DNA of 64,000 bases from Pogostemon cablin (GCA_023678885.1 CM042993.1:4734501-4798500), one strand, 5' to 3'. Shown: positions 37,636 through 50,395, counted from the stretch's first letter. Made by a program: numbers and translations. The notes: a model not told the origin generated them from the letters alone.

Positions 37636-38730
37636 ATTCTCTTCCGACAAATAACCTTTTTTATGATCATTAACAAAACAAATTAAAGTTGTCGAAATTT
37701 CCGTACAATACACTATTTAAATGTTGATAGATATTAACTGAAATTAATTACTCACCTTGAGAATTATGTCTACCTCATGACAAAAAATTCAATTGTGCTT
37801 ATAAAAATTAGTACACCCACTGTACGTATTCACTTACATCGAAAAGAGTCAACCTTTAGATTATATTGAAACAAAAAATAAAACAGAATGAAATAATTAA
37901 TAATCCTTGCATTATTAGCTATGCATTGATTTATGAAATAAAAATACGACAAGAAATATTAGAAATTGCAGTATGAAAAGTTCTTGATTAAATAGTTTCC
38001 TTACTTGATACTGATCTACCAAATATGGAGTTTAAATTATGAACTAAAAAAAATTAATAATTTATTTTTCATGTTGGTTATATTGCACATAGAATTATTT
38101 ATTTATTGTCATAATTTATTAAAAATATAATTATGATGTCATATTATACAAAACGTGGCAGTAAATCGTGTTTGGATATTGTCATTTATTTTAAAGATCT
38201 GCAATTTGTAAACCAAGATCCTTCATTCATTATATGTTTATATGGATTCTTATGGATGGTAATTAAGAAAAATATTCGCATTTATTCTGCAAGTTTAGTG
38301 CTAAAATTTCTCGAATAATATTTTTATAAAAAAAAAAATCGAGAAGGACTACGTAGGACTAAGGACCGGTCTTGCATAATACCGTTTTAAATACGACCGA
38401 TAACCCTTTTAGAAAGTAATTTAATTATTTCTGGGAATAGAAGCGTTCCCACAAAATTATTGTCTAAAATAATCATATTCCCTCCGTTCATTTTTAATAA
38501 ATTTATTTTATTATTTTAAATTATTCACTTTTAATATATTCATTTTTACTTTTAGACATATGATATCCAAGTACGTTACTAATATAATTAAAATATGAGA
38601 CATATTCAAATACATTATTAATATAATTAAAATACGAGACATACATCTTTCACTAATACGGAGTACAACTTTTAAATAACTTCAGAAGTAGTACATGAAC
38701 ATTTTAGTGGAATAAGTGCTAATTTATGTT
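37636..38730. other. Upstream region of the HD-ZIP IV gene; AT-rich, no gene seen
   Basis: Should contain the 5' leader and promoter of the HD-ZIP IV gene; I found no clear TATA box. A degraded Stowaway-like repeat lies at about 38478-38665 (TTCCCTCCGTTC to CGGAGTACAAC). Confidence 0.4.
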
Positions 38731-38736
38731 TAATAC

Positions 38737-38921
38737 GGTTGAAGAGTGAAACACCCTCCCAACCATTACGGAAACACTCTTCCAGAAATTATGGAAACAC
38801 TATTGCAACAATTATTTTTTTTAGTGGCTAATTTTCTCAAATCCTTATAAATTTATACCTGTAAAGAATAACAAAAGATCAATAAAATCTTCTTTTCCAC
38901 ATTTCTATCTTAATTTCAAGA
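38737..38921 (+). repeat. 5' LTR of the copia element
   Basis: 185 bp. Terminal bases have mutated from the expected TG...CA to GG...GA. The end sequence 'atttctatcttaatttc' is partly duplicated just after the LTR. Confidence 0.85.
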
Positions 38922-39289
38922 TTTCTATCTTAATTTCTATCAAAGCAGGTTCTGTCTCTTAATCCTTTCCTTCCATTTTTGTTCAACTCTCCATAAACAC
39001 CTCTAAGGTGTTCTGTCAATAAGAGGACTAATCCTCTTCTGTCAATTATTCTATCTAAAAACACCTCACAAGTGTTCTGATAAAAAAAAAATAAAAATTA
39101 ATCTCTTCAAATATTTCTTCCTACAAAACCCCATTAAAGTGTCTCAATTAAAAAAAGGTTCAATTCAAAAAAGGTTCAACCTCTCCTTATTCAATCGGTT
39201 CAACCTCTTCTTCATTCAATCAATTCTACAAAACACCATTAAAGGTGTCCCAATTCAAAAGAAGTTCAATCTCTTCTTTCAAATCAAGT

Positions 39290-40110
39290 CTGACCTTCTC
39301 TTCATTCTCGCCCATTTCGTGCTTTGCAAATAGGAGAGAGCTTTCTGATCGCCGTTGCTCATCGTTGCTGCTCGACCGCCGTCCGTCGGAGGTCACTGAA
39401 GCTGCTGTCCGTCAGCCGCCGCCATCGGAGGGAGGAACGGTCAGTTCAGACGCCGCGTCAGCAGTCGATCCGCCGTCCGTCGGCGTTTCTGGCCACACCA
39501 GCCGCTGCTCCCCTTGAAGCCGAAAAGGGGGGGGGGGGGGTGTCCATCATCCTCCAGAGCCCTCAGCCGTTCGCCATCATCGATTCCATCAACATCTCGC
39601 CGCTGCTGAAATCGCAAGCTCCACCGCCAGATCCGAACTCAGCCGCCGCTTCCAGCCACCGGTGATCGACCGCAGGTCCACCGTTCGAAGCCGCCCTCAT
39701 CCGCCACGGGTCGCCGCTGTTTCGCCGCCACCGCTCTGTACGTCTGCGCCGCCGTTCGTCGCGCACGGAACTGCTCAACCGCCGGTGGGAGAAGGCCGCC
39801 GCTGCTCGACACCAACGCCGGAATCGCGATTTGCAGCAACGCTCTGCTGCCGTCCACCATCGCCGCTAGCATAGGTCAGTCGCCGGTGGTTCAGACCCAC
39901 AGCGCGACCGCCGCTCTTCCTGCCGCCGCAAGCTAGGGTTCCGGCAGCCACCGCCCGCTGCTCTCCTGCCGCCGCGACAACCGCCGCTAGATTCCGCCGG
40001 AGTTGCGATCTGTTCGCAAGCTCCAGAGTCGCGCCGACCGTTTCCCTCGTTCAGCCGCCGATGAAGGAGGGAGGAGGAGGAGGAGGAGTAGGGAGTGAGG
40101 CCTATTCCAG
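39290..40110 (+). other. GC-rich insert between PBS and protease of the copia element
   Basis: About 800 bp rich in CCGCCG motifs, with a run of 14 G at 39527-39540, stands out from the AT-rich element. Gag would be expected here and no gag domain is seen. It could be a captured host fragment or an element-specific leader. ORFs in several frames are probably composition effects. Confidence 0.5.
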
Positions 40111-40246
40111 GTTATTGAAAGAAGAATTTTTTGGGACTGACTTTGGGTCTAGTGATTTTGGTGCAGGTGGTAACAGGGGAGTGAAGCCTTGTTTAAAGAA
40201 AAAGCTGGGCCTCAAAATATATTAGGCCCAAATTAATTTTCTTATC

Positions 40247-43200
40247 TTGTGGCCCAAGTTGCTCAAGCCCTGCAAGCCCAAAATAAGTTTTCTTCTCTGG
40301 TGGCCCAAGTTGCTCAAGCCCTGCAGGCCCAAAATTATTTTTCAATTTTTCAAAACCAAAATTTTTTACACACAATCCTTTAATTACTCTAGCATGTTTT
40401 CAAATAATAATTTAATTGGTTTATCTAAAACTTGGGTGGTTGACTCCGGAGCAACCGATTATATGATCGGAAATCGTTCTATCATTCTAGAAAACTCCCT
40501 AATTTTAGACAACTCTCAAAATGTTAAAGTAGTTAATAATACTGCCGTTCCAATTTATGGAAAAGGATCAAGTTATCTTTTCTCTAAAAGGATCGACAAT
40601 ATCCTTTATTTATCATCTTTTACTTTGAATTTGTTATCCGTTAGTAAGATTACCACGGAATTAAATTGTCAAGTTATATTTACTGACATTGGTGTTGTAT
40701 TTCAGGAAAGATTGACGGGACGAACTATTGGTAAAGGAGTTCGTATCAATAATTTATACCTAATTAACTTCCCTAGTATTGCTTTAAATGCTTTTGATAT
40801 GTCCCTTTGGCATAAACGTCTTGTCATCCGTCCAATTTAGTTTTCAACTAAATATTTCCTAATTCGTCATATCATGATAAGTGTGATATTTGTTCTTTAT
40901 CTAAACACACACGTCTTCCCTACACAAATTCCTCTTCTAATTCAAAATCTATTTTTGATTTGATTCACTCGGACGATTGGGGTCCCACTCCAATTACATC
41001 TTATAATGATTTTAAATATTATGTTAGCTTTATAGATGATTTTTCAAAGCATACTTGGATATTTTTACTTAAAAATAAAAATGAAGTTTTCGCAAAATTT
41101 CAAGAATTTTCCGCCTACGTAAAAAATCAGTTCAATAAGTCCATCAAAATTTTTCGAACGGATAATGGAACTGAATTTATAAACTTAAATTTTCAAAATT
41201 TTACAAAAAGTAATAGAACTATTCATCAAACCTCGTGTTCCTACACACCCGCTCAAAATGGGGTCGCGGAGCGAAAAAATAGTCATCTTCTAGAAGTCAC
41301 TCGTTCTCTTCTTTTCCAAAACAATGTTCCAAAATATTTTTGGTTAGGTGCTCTTCTAACCGCCAATTACCTTATTAATCGTCGACCTTCCCCTAATCTC
41401 AATAACCTTAGTCCCCAAAAAATTCTTTTTAAAAATGATGTAAGTCTTGACCACTTACGCACCTTTGGATGTACGTGTTTTGTTCACGTTAACCGTACCG
41501 ATAAACTTAGTCCTTCTTCAATCAAAGCTATTTTTCTTGGCTACTACGTACTTCAAAAGGGTTACAAGTATTATGATCCTATTACTAGAAAACTCTACAT
41601 TTCAAGAGATGTTACTTTCAATGAAAATGATCCTTATTACCCTATTGATAACTCCTCCATTGATACTACCGACTTTGTTTTTCCTATTTCAGCTCCTACT
41701 GATTTTATTCCTTCTTAGGATCATCATAATGATTTGATCAATACGATTTCTCTCGAGGATGATGAAAACATAGTCGAAAAAGATGCTCCGACAGGGGAAG
41801 ATCACGTCCCAGTCAAAGAAAATGCTCCAATAGGGGGAGATCAAAACCAAAACATAACTCGAGCTAACTCACCTCGGAGATCTCTTTGACAGACTCGGCC
41901 GCCCAACAAACTAAAAGACTACGTCAGCTATTCGGTATCATATCCTATCCAAAACTTTCTTTCTTATTCCCACATTTCTAAATCGCATCATGCATTTTTA
42001 AACTGCATAAATCAATTTGAACCTAAAAACTTCGAAGAGGCTAATTGTTGTCCTACTTGGCGTAAAGCAATGAAAGAAGAAATAAATGCTCTTGAGAAAA
42101 ATAATACTTGGTCTCTTGTTCATCTCCCTAAAGGAAAAAAGGCAGTCGGGTGCAAATGGGTCTATAAATTTAAATATGATAGTTTGGGAAAAATCGAAAG
42201 ATATAAGGCCCGACTTGTTGCTAAAGGCTTCACTCAAACTTATGGAATTGATTATGAAGAAACTTTCGCACCCATTCGCTAAAATGAGCACCGTAAGAAT
42301 CCTTCTTTCTATAGGGATTAATAAAAACTGGTATTTTCATCAAATGGATGTTAAAAATACTTTCTTACAAGGAGATTTATAAGAAGAAGTGTACATGAAT
42401 CTTCCTCAAGGTCTTAAAAATTCAGATTATACCCTTGTTTGCAAACTTCACAAATCCATTTATGGTCTAAAACAATCTCCCTGAGCTTGGTATTCTAAAC
42501 TTAGTCATGCATTACTCTCTCAAAATTTTAAAAAAAAGTTCCGCTGACTCATCATTATTTTCTCGCACTTCTCTAAACTCATCCATTATTGTTTTAGTTT
42601 ATGTTGATGATATTATTATCACCGGCGACAAGGAAATGGAAATATTTTCTTAAACAAACTTTTGATATCAAGGACCTTGGTCTTCTTAAATATTTTCTTG
42701 GAATTGAAATAACTCACTCCAAAAAAGGATTATTCCTTTCTCAAAGAAAATACACCCTCGATCTTCTTCAAGAAACAGGTAAACTCGGTGTTAAGCCTGC
42801 TAGCACCCCTATGGAAACTAATGCTAAACTTAACTCAGAGGATGGATCTCCGCTTCAAGATGTGGGCATGTATCAAAGACTTGTAGGAAAACTTATTTAC
42901 TTAGCTGTTACTCGTCCTGACATTATTTTTTCTGTTAGTGTGGTTAGTCAATTTATGTAGGCACCTCAGACCTCTCACCTAGCTGCTATTGATCGGATCC
43001 TCCAATATCTAAAATCAACTCCGGGACAAGGAATTTGGATAAAAAACAACCAAGATGTAAGTATTCAAGGTTATACAGACGCGGATTAGGTAGGAAGCTT
43101 TGACCGACGACCTACTACTAGATTTTGCACTATGGTTGGAGGGAATCTAGTAACTTGAAAAAGTAAAAAGCAAAACGTGGTGGCTCGATCAAGCGCCGAA

Positions 43201-43554
43201 GCTGAATACCAGGCAATGGCATCAACTGCTAGCGAACTTACTTGGATAAAGCAACTACTTGAGGATATGAACATTCAAACCAAATGAGCAATTCAAATGA
43301 ATTGTGATAACAACGCTGCTCACCACATAGCCTCAAACCCAGTGTTCCACGAGCGAACAAAACATATTGAGGTGGATTGTCATTTCGTTCGAGACAAAGT
43401 TCAAAGCGGGATGATTCAAACACCTTATATCGGGAGCAAGGATCAACTTGCAGACATATTCACTAAAGCCTTGGACAAATCAAGACATAAGTTCATTCTT
43501 GACAAGTTAGGAGTGATCAACCCATTCACCCCTACACTTGAGAGGGAGTATTGA
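40247..43554 (+). pseudogene. Copia pol remnant: protease, integrase, reverse transcriptase, RNase H
   Basis: The protease region contains TWVVDSGATDYMIGN (catalytic DSG). The pre-integrase segment ends at LWHKRL and then breaks. The integrase core (40960-41718) shows IHSDDWGP, FRTDNGTEF and AQNGVAERKN, the D-D-E residues. Reverse transcriptase starts ALEKNNTWSLVHLPKGKKAV; YVDDIIITGDKE is followed by a frameshift. RNase H shows ARSSAEAEYQAMA and later DIFTKALDK. Many in-frame stops occur. Most are single C-to-T or G-to-A changes, for example QFMQ to QFM-stop at 42958, ADW to AD-stop near 43087, TWK to T-stop-K near 43156, and an Arg codon to TGA near 42481. It cannot encode a working polyprotein. 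Confidence 0.9.
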
Positions 43555-43743
43555 AGAGTGAAACACCCTCCCAACCATTAAGGAAACACCCTTCCAGAAA
43601 TTAAGGAAACACTATTACAACAGCTATTTTTTGTACTAGCTAGTTTTCTCAAATCCTTATAAATAGGATTGCCTTTGAACTTGTAAAGAATAACAAAAGA
43701 TCAATGAAATCTTCTTTTCCACATTTCTATCTTAATTTCAACA
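43549..43743 (+). repeat. 3' LTR of the copia element
   Basis: 195 bp, begins TATTGAAGAGTG after the polypurine tract and ends TTTCAACA next to the TSD AATAC. Confidence 0.88.
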
Positions 43744-44152
43744 AATACACATTCACAGATCTTATTATTGATGTGATATAATTTGAAAAAATTATTGATT
43801 TATTGATCAACTAAAACTTTTCTAATGAATAAATTTAGAGAGGTGTAAACGTTTAGTTAAATATATACTATTAGTAATTAGATTAAAAAAAATAATAATA
43901 ACAATAATAAATTTAATTTTTTCTATGGAAGCCCATTAAGCCCATAAACTACTTTTCTTCATATTGGAGTTTTTACTACACCGTTCAAATGGAGTAGTAA
44001 AAGTTTTTACTTTTGCAAATTATAATTATCTTTTTGTATTATAGAATTGACTTTCATATCATTATTTTTAAGCAAAATTACCTGACCCAAAAAAAAAACC
44101 CTTATATTCAATTATCATGATTTTGATTAGAATTAAGGTGTATATCTTACAA

Positions 44153-44153
<1 letters not shown>

Positions 44154-44217
<64 letters not shown>
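44154..44217. repeat. Trinucleotide microsatellite (AAT)n, about 21 units
   Basis: Uninterrupted ATA/AAT repeat. Likely length-variable. Confidence 0.95.
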
Positions 44218-44219
<2 letters not shown>

Positions 44220-44792
44220 TGTGTAGGACTCAAATTGAGAAAATATTTTTTGTTAAAAATCTTAAATTGCATAACCAAAGAAAATAAAATTGTAAAATTT
44301 GAGTATTGGTTTGAAAAATGAAATAATATATACTCTAATTAATTGGATCAGACTTAAATTATAAATAATTGGGCTTTGGCAAGAAATTCTTTTTAATAAA
44401 ATTAACCTCAAATCCAAAATCAATGGGTCTAACTAATAAGTTTATTTTTAATTTCAGAACATAAATTCATGTTTGATGTGAGATTTAGTTCATTTTGAAA
44501 TTATTAGGGTTTTAAAAAAAATAGTAAAATAAAATAAAAATAAGAATTAGATGGAGTTTGTTTTTTGTTTTGCTAACTAAAGCCATTTAAAGTAATTTTC
44601 AATCCATTAAAAAGATTTTTTATAAACGTGAAAAGTCAGTAGGCCCAAAGACTAAGACTAGACAATAAACAGGAATAATATCTTAGTCACACGATTTAAA
44701 TATACACAGAAAATATCTAATAATTTCAAACATATTTCTCTATATATTTGTATGTGTACAAAAAAATTTACACACGTGGCTGCATGTGTCTT

Positions 44793-44888
44793 GTATTTTA
44801 TTTATGTTTTAAAATTAAAATCTACAAATTAATTATGGGTGTAGTTTATTTATGTTTTAAAATTAAAATCTACAAATTAATTATGGGT
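44793..44888. repeat. Tandem duplication, 48-bp unit, two copies
   Basis: Copies share 'ttatttatgttttaaaatta' followed by 'aaatctacaaattaattatg'; the second begins at 44841. Confidence 0.88.
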
Positions 44889-45309
44889 GATTCTACGGTG
44901 CACGGGTTGCACCGCCTGGGGGTTAATAGGTTAAAAATAGGGGTTAGCGGGTAGTTATATTTTAAATTTTAATGATTTTCTTTTATTTTAGGGTAGAGAT
45001 CGAATTAAAATATAATTTAACGATTAAGAACATCCAGGTGCACGGATAAAAAGTTATAATATTTTAGGAGTAATAAAAAGTGATTTTAATGTAGTGAAAA
45101 GTGATAATATTTTTATAAATAAATTATAGTAGTAATATTTTAAAATAAAAAGTGATATGTAAAATGATATTTTACCTAAAACTGCCCTGAATAAAAGGTG
45201 ATAAAATGGAGGATATTATTTAGTTTTGGAGATCTATAAATTCCAGCATATTTTGCATCCAACTCTCACACTTGAGTTTTCAACATTCCTCAAAACAGAG
45301 GATTTAAGC

Positions 45310-48300
45310 ATGGTTCTCTCCAGGGCAGCTTCCTTCAACACAGAGCGCTCTCTCGACTCGACTTTCGGCTCGAGATACGTTCGCGAAAGCCTTCCTATGT
45401 AACGAGTCGACTCGCGACCGATTTGCATTTCTTTCTTTGTGGTTTGTCATGCTCCAATTATGTAATGTTATGGATGTGCAGGTACAAGCTGGGGGAGGGG
45501 TCGATAACCAGCGAAGCTGCGTATCAGATCATACACGATGAGCTTATGCTGGATGGGAACCCAAGGCTGAACCTGGCTAGCTTCGTGACCACGTGGATGG
45601 AGCCGGAGTGCCATAAACTGATCATGGACGCCATCAACAAAAACTACGCCGACATGGATGAGTACCCTGTTACCACCGAGCTACAGGCATGCTCCATCAT
45701 TCTTTCCGTTACTACGTATTTATTCATATTATACTCCCTCCGTCCGCTTTTAAAGTGTTCATTTTACTATTTTTGGCGTTCGGTTCAAAGATATTCATTT
45801 CCCCTATTTAATAAAAAAGTACATAATATGACTCACCACTTCCCTCTAATACAACTACCCAATTTTCATATAATAATAATAATAATACTTCCTTAATCTA
45901 CATGCAAAAAAACAAGGAGTATTAGCTTTAGCTTTACTTTACCAAATTTTTTATTTCTATCCTCCCATCACCCAAATTTAGGCTGCTTAGATCTCCCGTT
46001 ACAATTTGTATTTTTTGTTATAAACCGTTAAATGAATGACATGTTAATGAATAATGAGAGACAATTTATACCCTAAAAGAAAATGTCGAACAAAGAGAGA
46101 AAATATTGATATTTTCCTATATCACACGTGTCACTCAACCACATCTTATAATGCCAAAATATATTTTTTATAAATTTATAAATCTTGATTAGTGACTATA
46201 TTTATCATCTGAGTGTTCTGGGTTGGGGCAATCTCAAAGAATGAGGTTGCAGAAAAACAAGTTACATTGGGTTGGGCAATATCTTTCCTTGCTAACGTGT
46301 CAGCATCTCATTGGAGAATAGAAAACGTAATGGTTAAGGAAGGTGAGTCTGCATGGTCCTACACTCCTAATGATAGACAAACACTAGTGGTAGCAGGTGA
46401 CAAGTATAGATCAATTGATTGAACAAATATCTTCATTTTTACTTTCTCTACTTTTTTAGGGTAAATAATGATGAATTCAAGGCAGAATTATTGATAGGGG
46501 GTAAAAGAAAAGTGTATTTCTATATTAAAAAAACCAAACAAACAAACATTTGTATAAAATCATTTCGTTGCATACGTCAAAATTGTTTCATTTTTATTAA
46601 TTGTTTCATATTGTCACCTTTGGGGCGTCCGTATACCCAAGAATAATAGGGTGAATTTAAACAGTGGGCTTCGGCATTTTAAAAATTTCTTTGTCTAAAT
46701 TTTAAGAGAATGTTTAAAAATGCCTAAAATAATAACAAAAAAATGTACTTTAACTAAATAAAATATAAAATTGATGCACTCTAATGTCACCCTCATAAAT
46801 TGGTTTTTATCTATAAAATTATGCTATGGAGGACCATACATACTCCATATGTGATCACATAGTGATATTTTTATAAATGACAAAGATTTGGATACAACCT
46901 CCATTTTAGTACAACCCCGATATAACCTACTGTTTTCCTCTTTTTATTATTTAAATTGTTGCGTTTTTTATTTATTTAATTTTAGAGATGTAATTGCAAT
47001 TTTACACTTGTGGTTTAGGGTATAATTTATCCCTAGAATTTAGGGTATAATTGTAATTTTACCCTTGTAGTTTAAGGTATAATTTATCCCTAGGGTTTAG
47101 GGTATAATAATCATTTAAATAAAATAAATTTAAATAAAGGAGCAGGAATTAATTAAGAAGGGTGGGGACCAAGGGTGTACCAATTCAATTGATATACCTG
47201 AAACTACAAAAAAAGTATTTTTTAGTAACTGAATTTACCAACGGAATTCAATCCGTTGCTAATTACCAATGAATTAGCAACAAAATGACATTTTTTATTT
47301 TAGCAACGGAATGCCAACGGAATTGTTTTCTATTTTAGCAATGGAATTCAATCCGTTGCTTACCAACGGATTACCAAGAGAATCATTATATAAATTACCA
47401 ACGGAATTATTAGCAATGGATTACCAACGGAATTATTTAGCAACGAAATTATTTTTTCGTTGCTAAAAAATTATCAACCACCACTTTACCAATAAAATTT
47501 TACCAACGGATTCTGTTGCTACTTGTTAATCAGTTGGTAAATCAATTTAACAATGAAATTAAATAAAAATGTGTGGGATGTTATATAATAAAAACTTTGG
47601 CATACTTTTGCATATTTAGAAAATAAATAAATAAAATCTAAATTATATGATGAATCAAATATACACTCTCCTACGTTTTCCATTTTTGTTTCTCACAATT
47701 TAAGGTTTATATATCTTTTTTTTAAACAAAACAATTAATTATTCCACATAGCATCCATACACAATATTAATACAACTATCCATTTTAGGGTGACAAAACT
47801 TTTTGGCACATAAATTAAGGGATATAATATTTAATATGTAGATGAAGGGAGATAAATTATATTTTAATGTAAAGTGGGTAGGTGTATTAGTGTTGTGTGG
47901 GTTACATGAGATATATTAATTTTTTTGTGTGAGTCTCTTTTACTAAAAAGGAAAATGCACTTCTTATGTTGGGATGAACGAAAATGGCAAAATGCAATCC
48001 TTGTTGTGGGACGGAGGGAGTATAATTTTAGTTAATGTTGGAAACTACAACATACATGCATGCATTCTATATCTAATTTTCTCGCACCATGATAGAACAT
48101 CCTACATACTTCATTAAGTGAAAATAATAATAATAATAAAAAAAAAAGAGAATCTGAATGTTTATATATATGTAAGCAGAACCGATGTGTGAATATTATA
48201 GCACACTTGTTCAATGCACCCGTGGGTGACACTGAGGCAGCTGTTGGAGTTGGAACAGTTGGTTCTTCAGAAGCCATAATGCTTGCTGGCTTAGCTTTCA

Positions 48301-50395
48301 AGAGAAAATGGCAGAACAAGATGAAGGAGCTCGGCAAGCCCTACGACAACCCCAACATCATCACCGGCGCCAACGTCCAAGTCTGTTGGGAGAAATTCGC
48401 CCGCTATTTCGAAGTCGAGCTCAAGGAAGTGAAGCTCAGAGACGGGTACTACGTCATGGACCCGGAGAAGGCCGTCGAGATGGTCGACGAGAACACCATT
48501 TGCGTCGCCACAATCCTAGGATCCACCCTTAACGGTGAATTCGAAGATGTTAAGCGCTTGAATGATCTCTTACTTGAGAAGAATAAACAAACCGGGTTCG
48601 TTTCGTTTCTAAAACCTTAAGTTGATAGTAATTTATATAAGAGTTAGTTACCTATGAACCGGGTTTACACCATAAACCCTTGGTCTCCTTTAATTTAAAC
48701 ATTCTAGCTAAACATAGGGTATAATAGAATCGTAAGAAAACTAGAGGGTTTACACTCTGAATTAGATTCAGAAGTGTTTGCCTTTATATAAATTAGAGTA
48801 CTATTTTATTTTGATAATTATTGTAGGTGGGACACACCAATTCACGTGGATGCAGCTAGTGGAGGGTTTATTGCCCCGTTTTTGTACCCGGATTTGGAGT
48901 GGGATTTCAGGTTGCCACTGGTGAAGAGTGTTAATGTGAGCGGGCACAAATACGGGTTGGTTTATGCGGGTGTCGGGTGGGTCGTGTGGAGGAGCAGTGA
49001 AGATTTGCCTGATGAACTCATCTTCCACATTAACTATTTAGGAGCTGATCAACCCACTTTCACTCTCAACTTCTCCAAAGGTCTTAATCATCATCTCATA
49101 ACATTTTCAAATTAATTAGTAATATTAATTAATGTAGAAACTACCATTAATACTGATCATGTAAAATATTTTACAGGTGCAAGTCAAATTATTGCTCAGT
49201 ACTACCAACTCATTCGATTGGGGCATGAGGTATGAATCATCAACATTACTATTACTAATATTTAATAAAGCAATTATTTTTTATTTGTAATTCTCAATTT
49301 TAATAATATTTTTATTCAATTTTGATTATTTTTATTCAAATTTGAATCAAATTGAACCAACTTGAATAAAAAAAAGACCAAAATTAAAAATAAAAAATAA
49401 AAAATGACTAATATTAGAATTGATTATATTTTCCCATGAAAAAAACTAGTATTCCAGGGTGAAACAAGGAGTACGAACTCTTAATACAATGGAAGTTACT
49501 CCTCTACAGAAAGAGTAATATTTTTAGAGTAACCTATGTATTTTACGAGCTGGTCTCCTGTGTCTCTGGGGACACACCGTGCCCCCATGGGAATACAAGA
49601 ATAAAAGAAAAAAAATTTTATGTTTCCACGAGGGTACGGTGTGTCCACACATTAAGTTTTTATCTTAAAAAAAAAAGCATTCCGTATTATAAAAAATTCC
49701 TAGATGGGAATAACATATATACTCGGTTGAACACTATCATCTCTTTTAAGAATGACAAATATAGTTATTTAAATAAAGTTCACGGTGTAAATTTTGTGAT
49801 CCCTATGGTTAGATTTTAAATTAAAGCGAACTATACAATACATCATGGATACCGTAACATCATAGAGAACTTTAGAGTTTAAAAAAAAAGTATAATGAGA
49901 GAATTGATCCAATACATGCAGGGATACCGTAACATCATGGAGAACTGCCAAGCAAACGCGATGGTCCTAAAAGAGGGCATCGAAAAAACCGGCCGGTTCA
50001 ACATCATTTCCAAAGACAATGGGGTCCCACTGGTGGCGTTCAGCCTCAAGGACAACCGCCAGTTCGACGAGTTCGCCATCTCCGACAAGCTCCGACGCTT
50101 CGGCTGGATCGTTCCGGCCTACACAATGCCGCCGGACGCTCAGCACGTCACGGTTCTGCGGGCGGTCGTCCGGGAGGACTTCTCGAGGTCCCTTGCTGAG
50201 AGACTTGTGATTGATATCCAGAAAGTTCTGGAGGAGCTGGACTCAATTCCGGCGAAGATTATTCAGAAGCTGTCGACGGTGGAGGAGCTCCCCGCCTCCG
50301 TCGTCAAGACCACGGCGGAGGAGGTGCAGAGGGAGATTACTAATGCATGGAGGAAGATGGCTGCTGATAGGAAGAAGACCAATGGGACTTGCTAA
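45310..50395 (+). CDS. GAD: Glutamate decarboxylase (calmodulin-regulated)
   Basis: Six exons: 45310-45398, 45482-45686, 48180-48595, 48827-49080, 49177-49229 and 49922-50395; 496 residues in perfect phase, the normal plant length. The enzyme converts L-glutamate to GABA and CO2 with pyridoxal phosphate in the cytosol. It starts MVLSRAASFNTERSLDSTFG as plant GADs do. PLP-binding blocks include VGTVGSSEAIMLAGLAFKRK, HVDAASGGF and the Schiff-base lysine in NVSGHKYGLVYAGVGW. The C-terminus (EEVQREITNAWRKMAADRKK, then TNGTC) holds the tryptophan and basic cluster of the calmodulin-binding tail, so calcium/calmodulin or acid pH should relieve autoinhibition. What looks like an early stop after LPM is spliced out (AT|GTAACG). 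The second intron begins with GC rather than GT (CTACAG|GCATGC). Confidence 0.95.
45734..45918. mobile_element. Stowaway-like MITE, about 185 bp
   Basis: Left end CTCCCTCCGTCCGC beside TA; the right end AACAAGGAG-TA is shortened. Confidence 0.6.
45975..46166. mobile_element. Family-M MITE, degraded
   Basis: Carries 'agatctcccgttacaa', 'aaaccgttaaatgaatgaca', 'ataccctaa', 'cacacgtgtcactcaacc' and 'ataatgccaaaat' in the family-M order. No TSD found. Confidence 0.6.
47205..47570. mobile_element. CACTA-like terminal region with ACCAACGGAAT repeats
   Basis: Starts near AACTACAAAAAAAG, similar to CACTACAA-type ends. It then holds about a dozen copies, in both orientations, of the motif ACCAACGGAATT / AATCCGTTGCTA. 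Such subterminal arrays bind the CACTA (En/Spm) transposase. No second end or transposase seen. Confidence 0.55.
47665..48020. mobile_element. Stowaway-like element(s), right end intact
   Basis: Right end GGGACGGAGGGAG beside TA at 48008-48022, with the shared 'agtgggtaggtgtattagtg' interior. The left end is uncertain; a partial second copy seems to lie at 47665-47790. Confidence 0.5.
49555..49650. repeat. Inverted repeat in the last GAD intron
   Basis: GGGGACACACCGTGCCCCCA is inverted as GGGTACGGTGTGTCC about 60 bp later, with 'gggaatacaag' and 'tgtttccac' arms between. Related to 29766-29845. Confidence 0.65.

Larger units (their letters stand above)
38737..43743 (+). mobile_element. Ty1/copia LTR retrotransposon, degenerate
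   Basis: The 5' LTR 38737-38921 and 3' LTR 43549-43743 start near TTGAAGAGTGAAACACCC and end TTTCAA(G/C)A. Flanks carry the 5-bp TSD AATAC (38732-38736 and 43744-43748). The two LTRs differ at about 15 positions plus an indel, so the insertion is old. A PBS-like 'tatcaaagcagg' follows the 5' LTR and a polypurine tract GAGAGGGAGTAT precedes the 3' LTR. Domains follow the Copia order protease, integrase, reverse transcriptase, RNase H. Confidence 0.9.
43750..45300. other. Intergenic; AT-rich with microsatellite and small tandem repeat
   Basis: No gene seen. Contains the (AAT)n tract and a 48-bp tandem duplication. The last few hundred bases form the promoter region of the glutamate decarboxylase gene; no clear TATA box could be fixed. 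Confidence 0.45.
45687..48179 (+). other. Second intron of GAD, 2.5 kb, filled with transposon remnants
   Basis: A GC-AG intron. Contents in order: Stowaway-like MITE (45734-45918), family-M copy (45975-46166), a 69-residue ORF without known domains (46213-46422), degenerate 'tttagggtataat' repeats (about 47015-47110), a CACTA-like subterminal repeat array (47205-47570) and another Stowaway-like element (about 47665-48020). Confidence 0.75.

Noticed and set aside
45396..45404. Nonsense mutation (ATG TAA) early in GAD
   Set aside because: The TAA is intronic. The donor AT|GTAACG joined to GTACAAG restores LPMYKLGEG in frame.
46213..46422. Small gene in the GAD intron
   Set aside because: 69-residue ORF with no recognised domain, no splice or promoter evidence, and surrounded by transposon remnants.
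47010..47110. Interstitial telomere repeats (TTTAGGG)
   Set aside because: The units are longer and irregular ('tttagggtataat...'), not a tandem TTTAGGG array.
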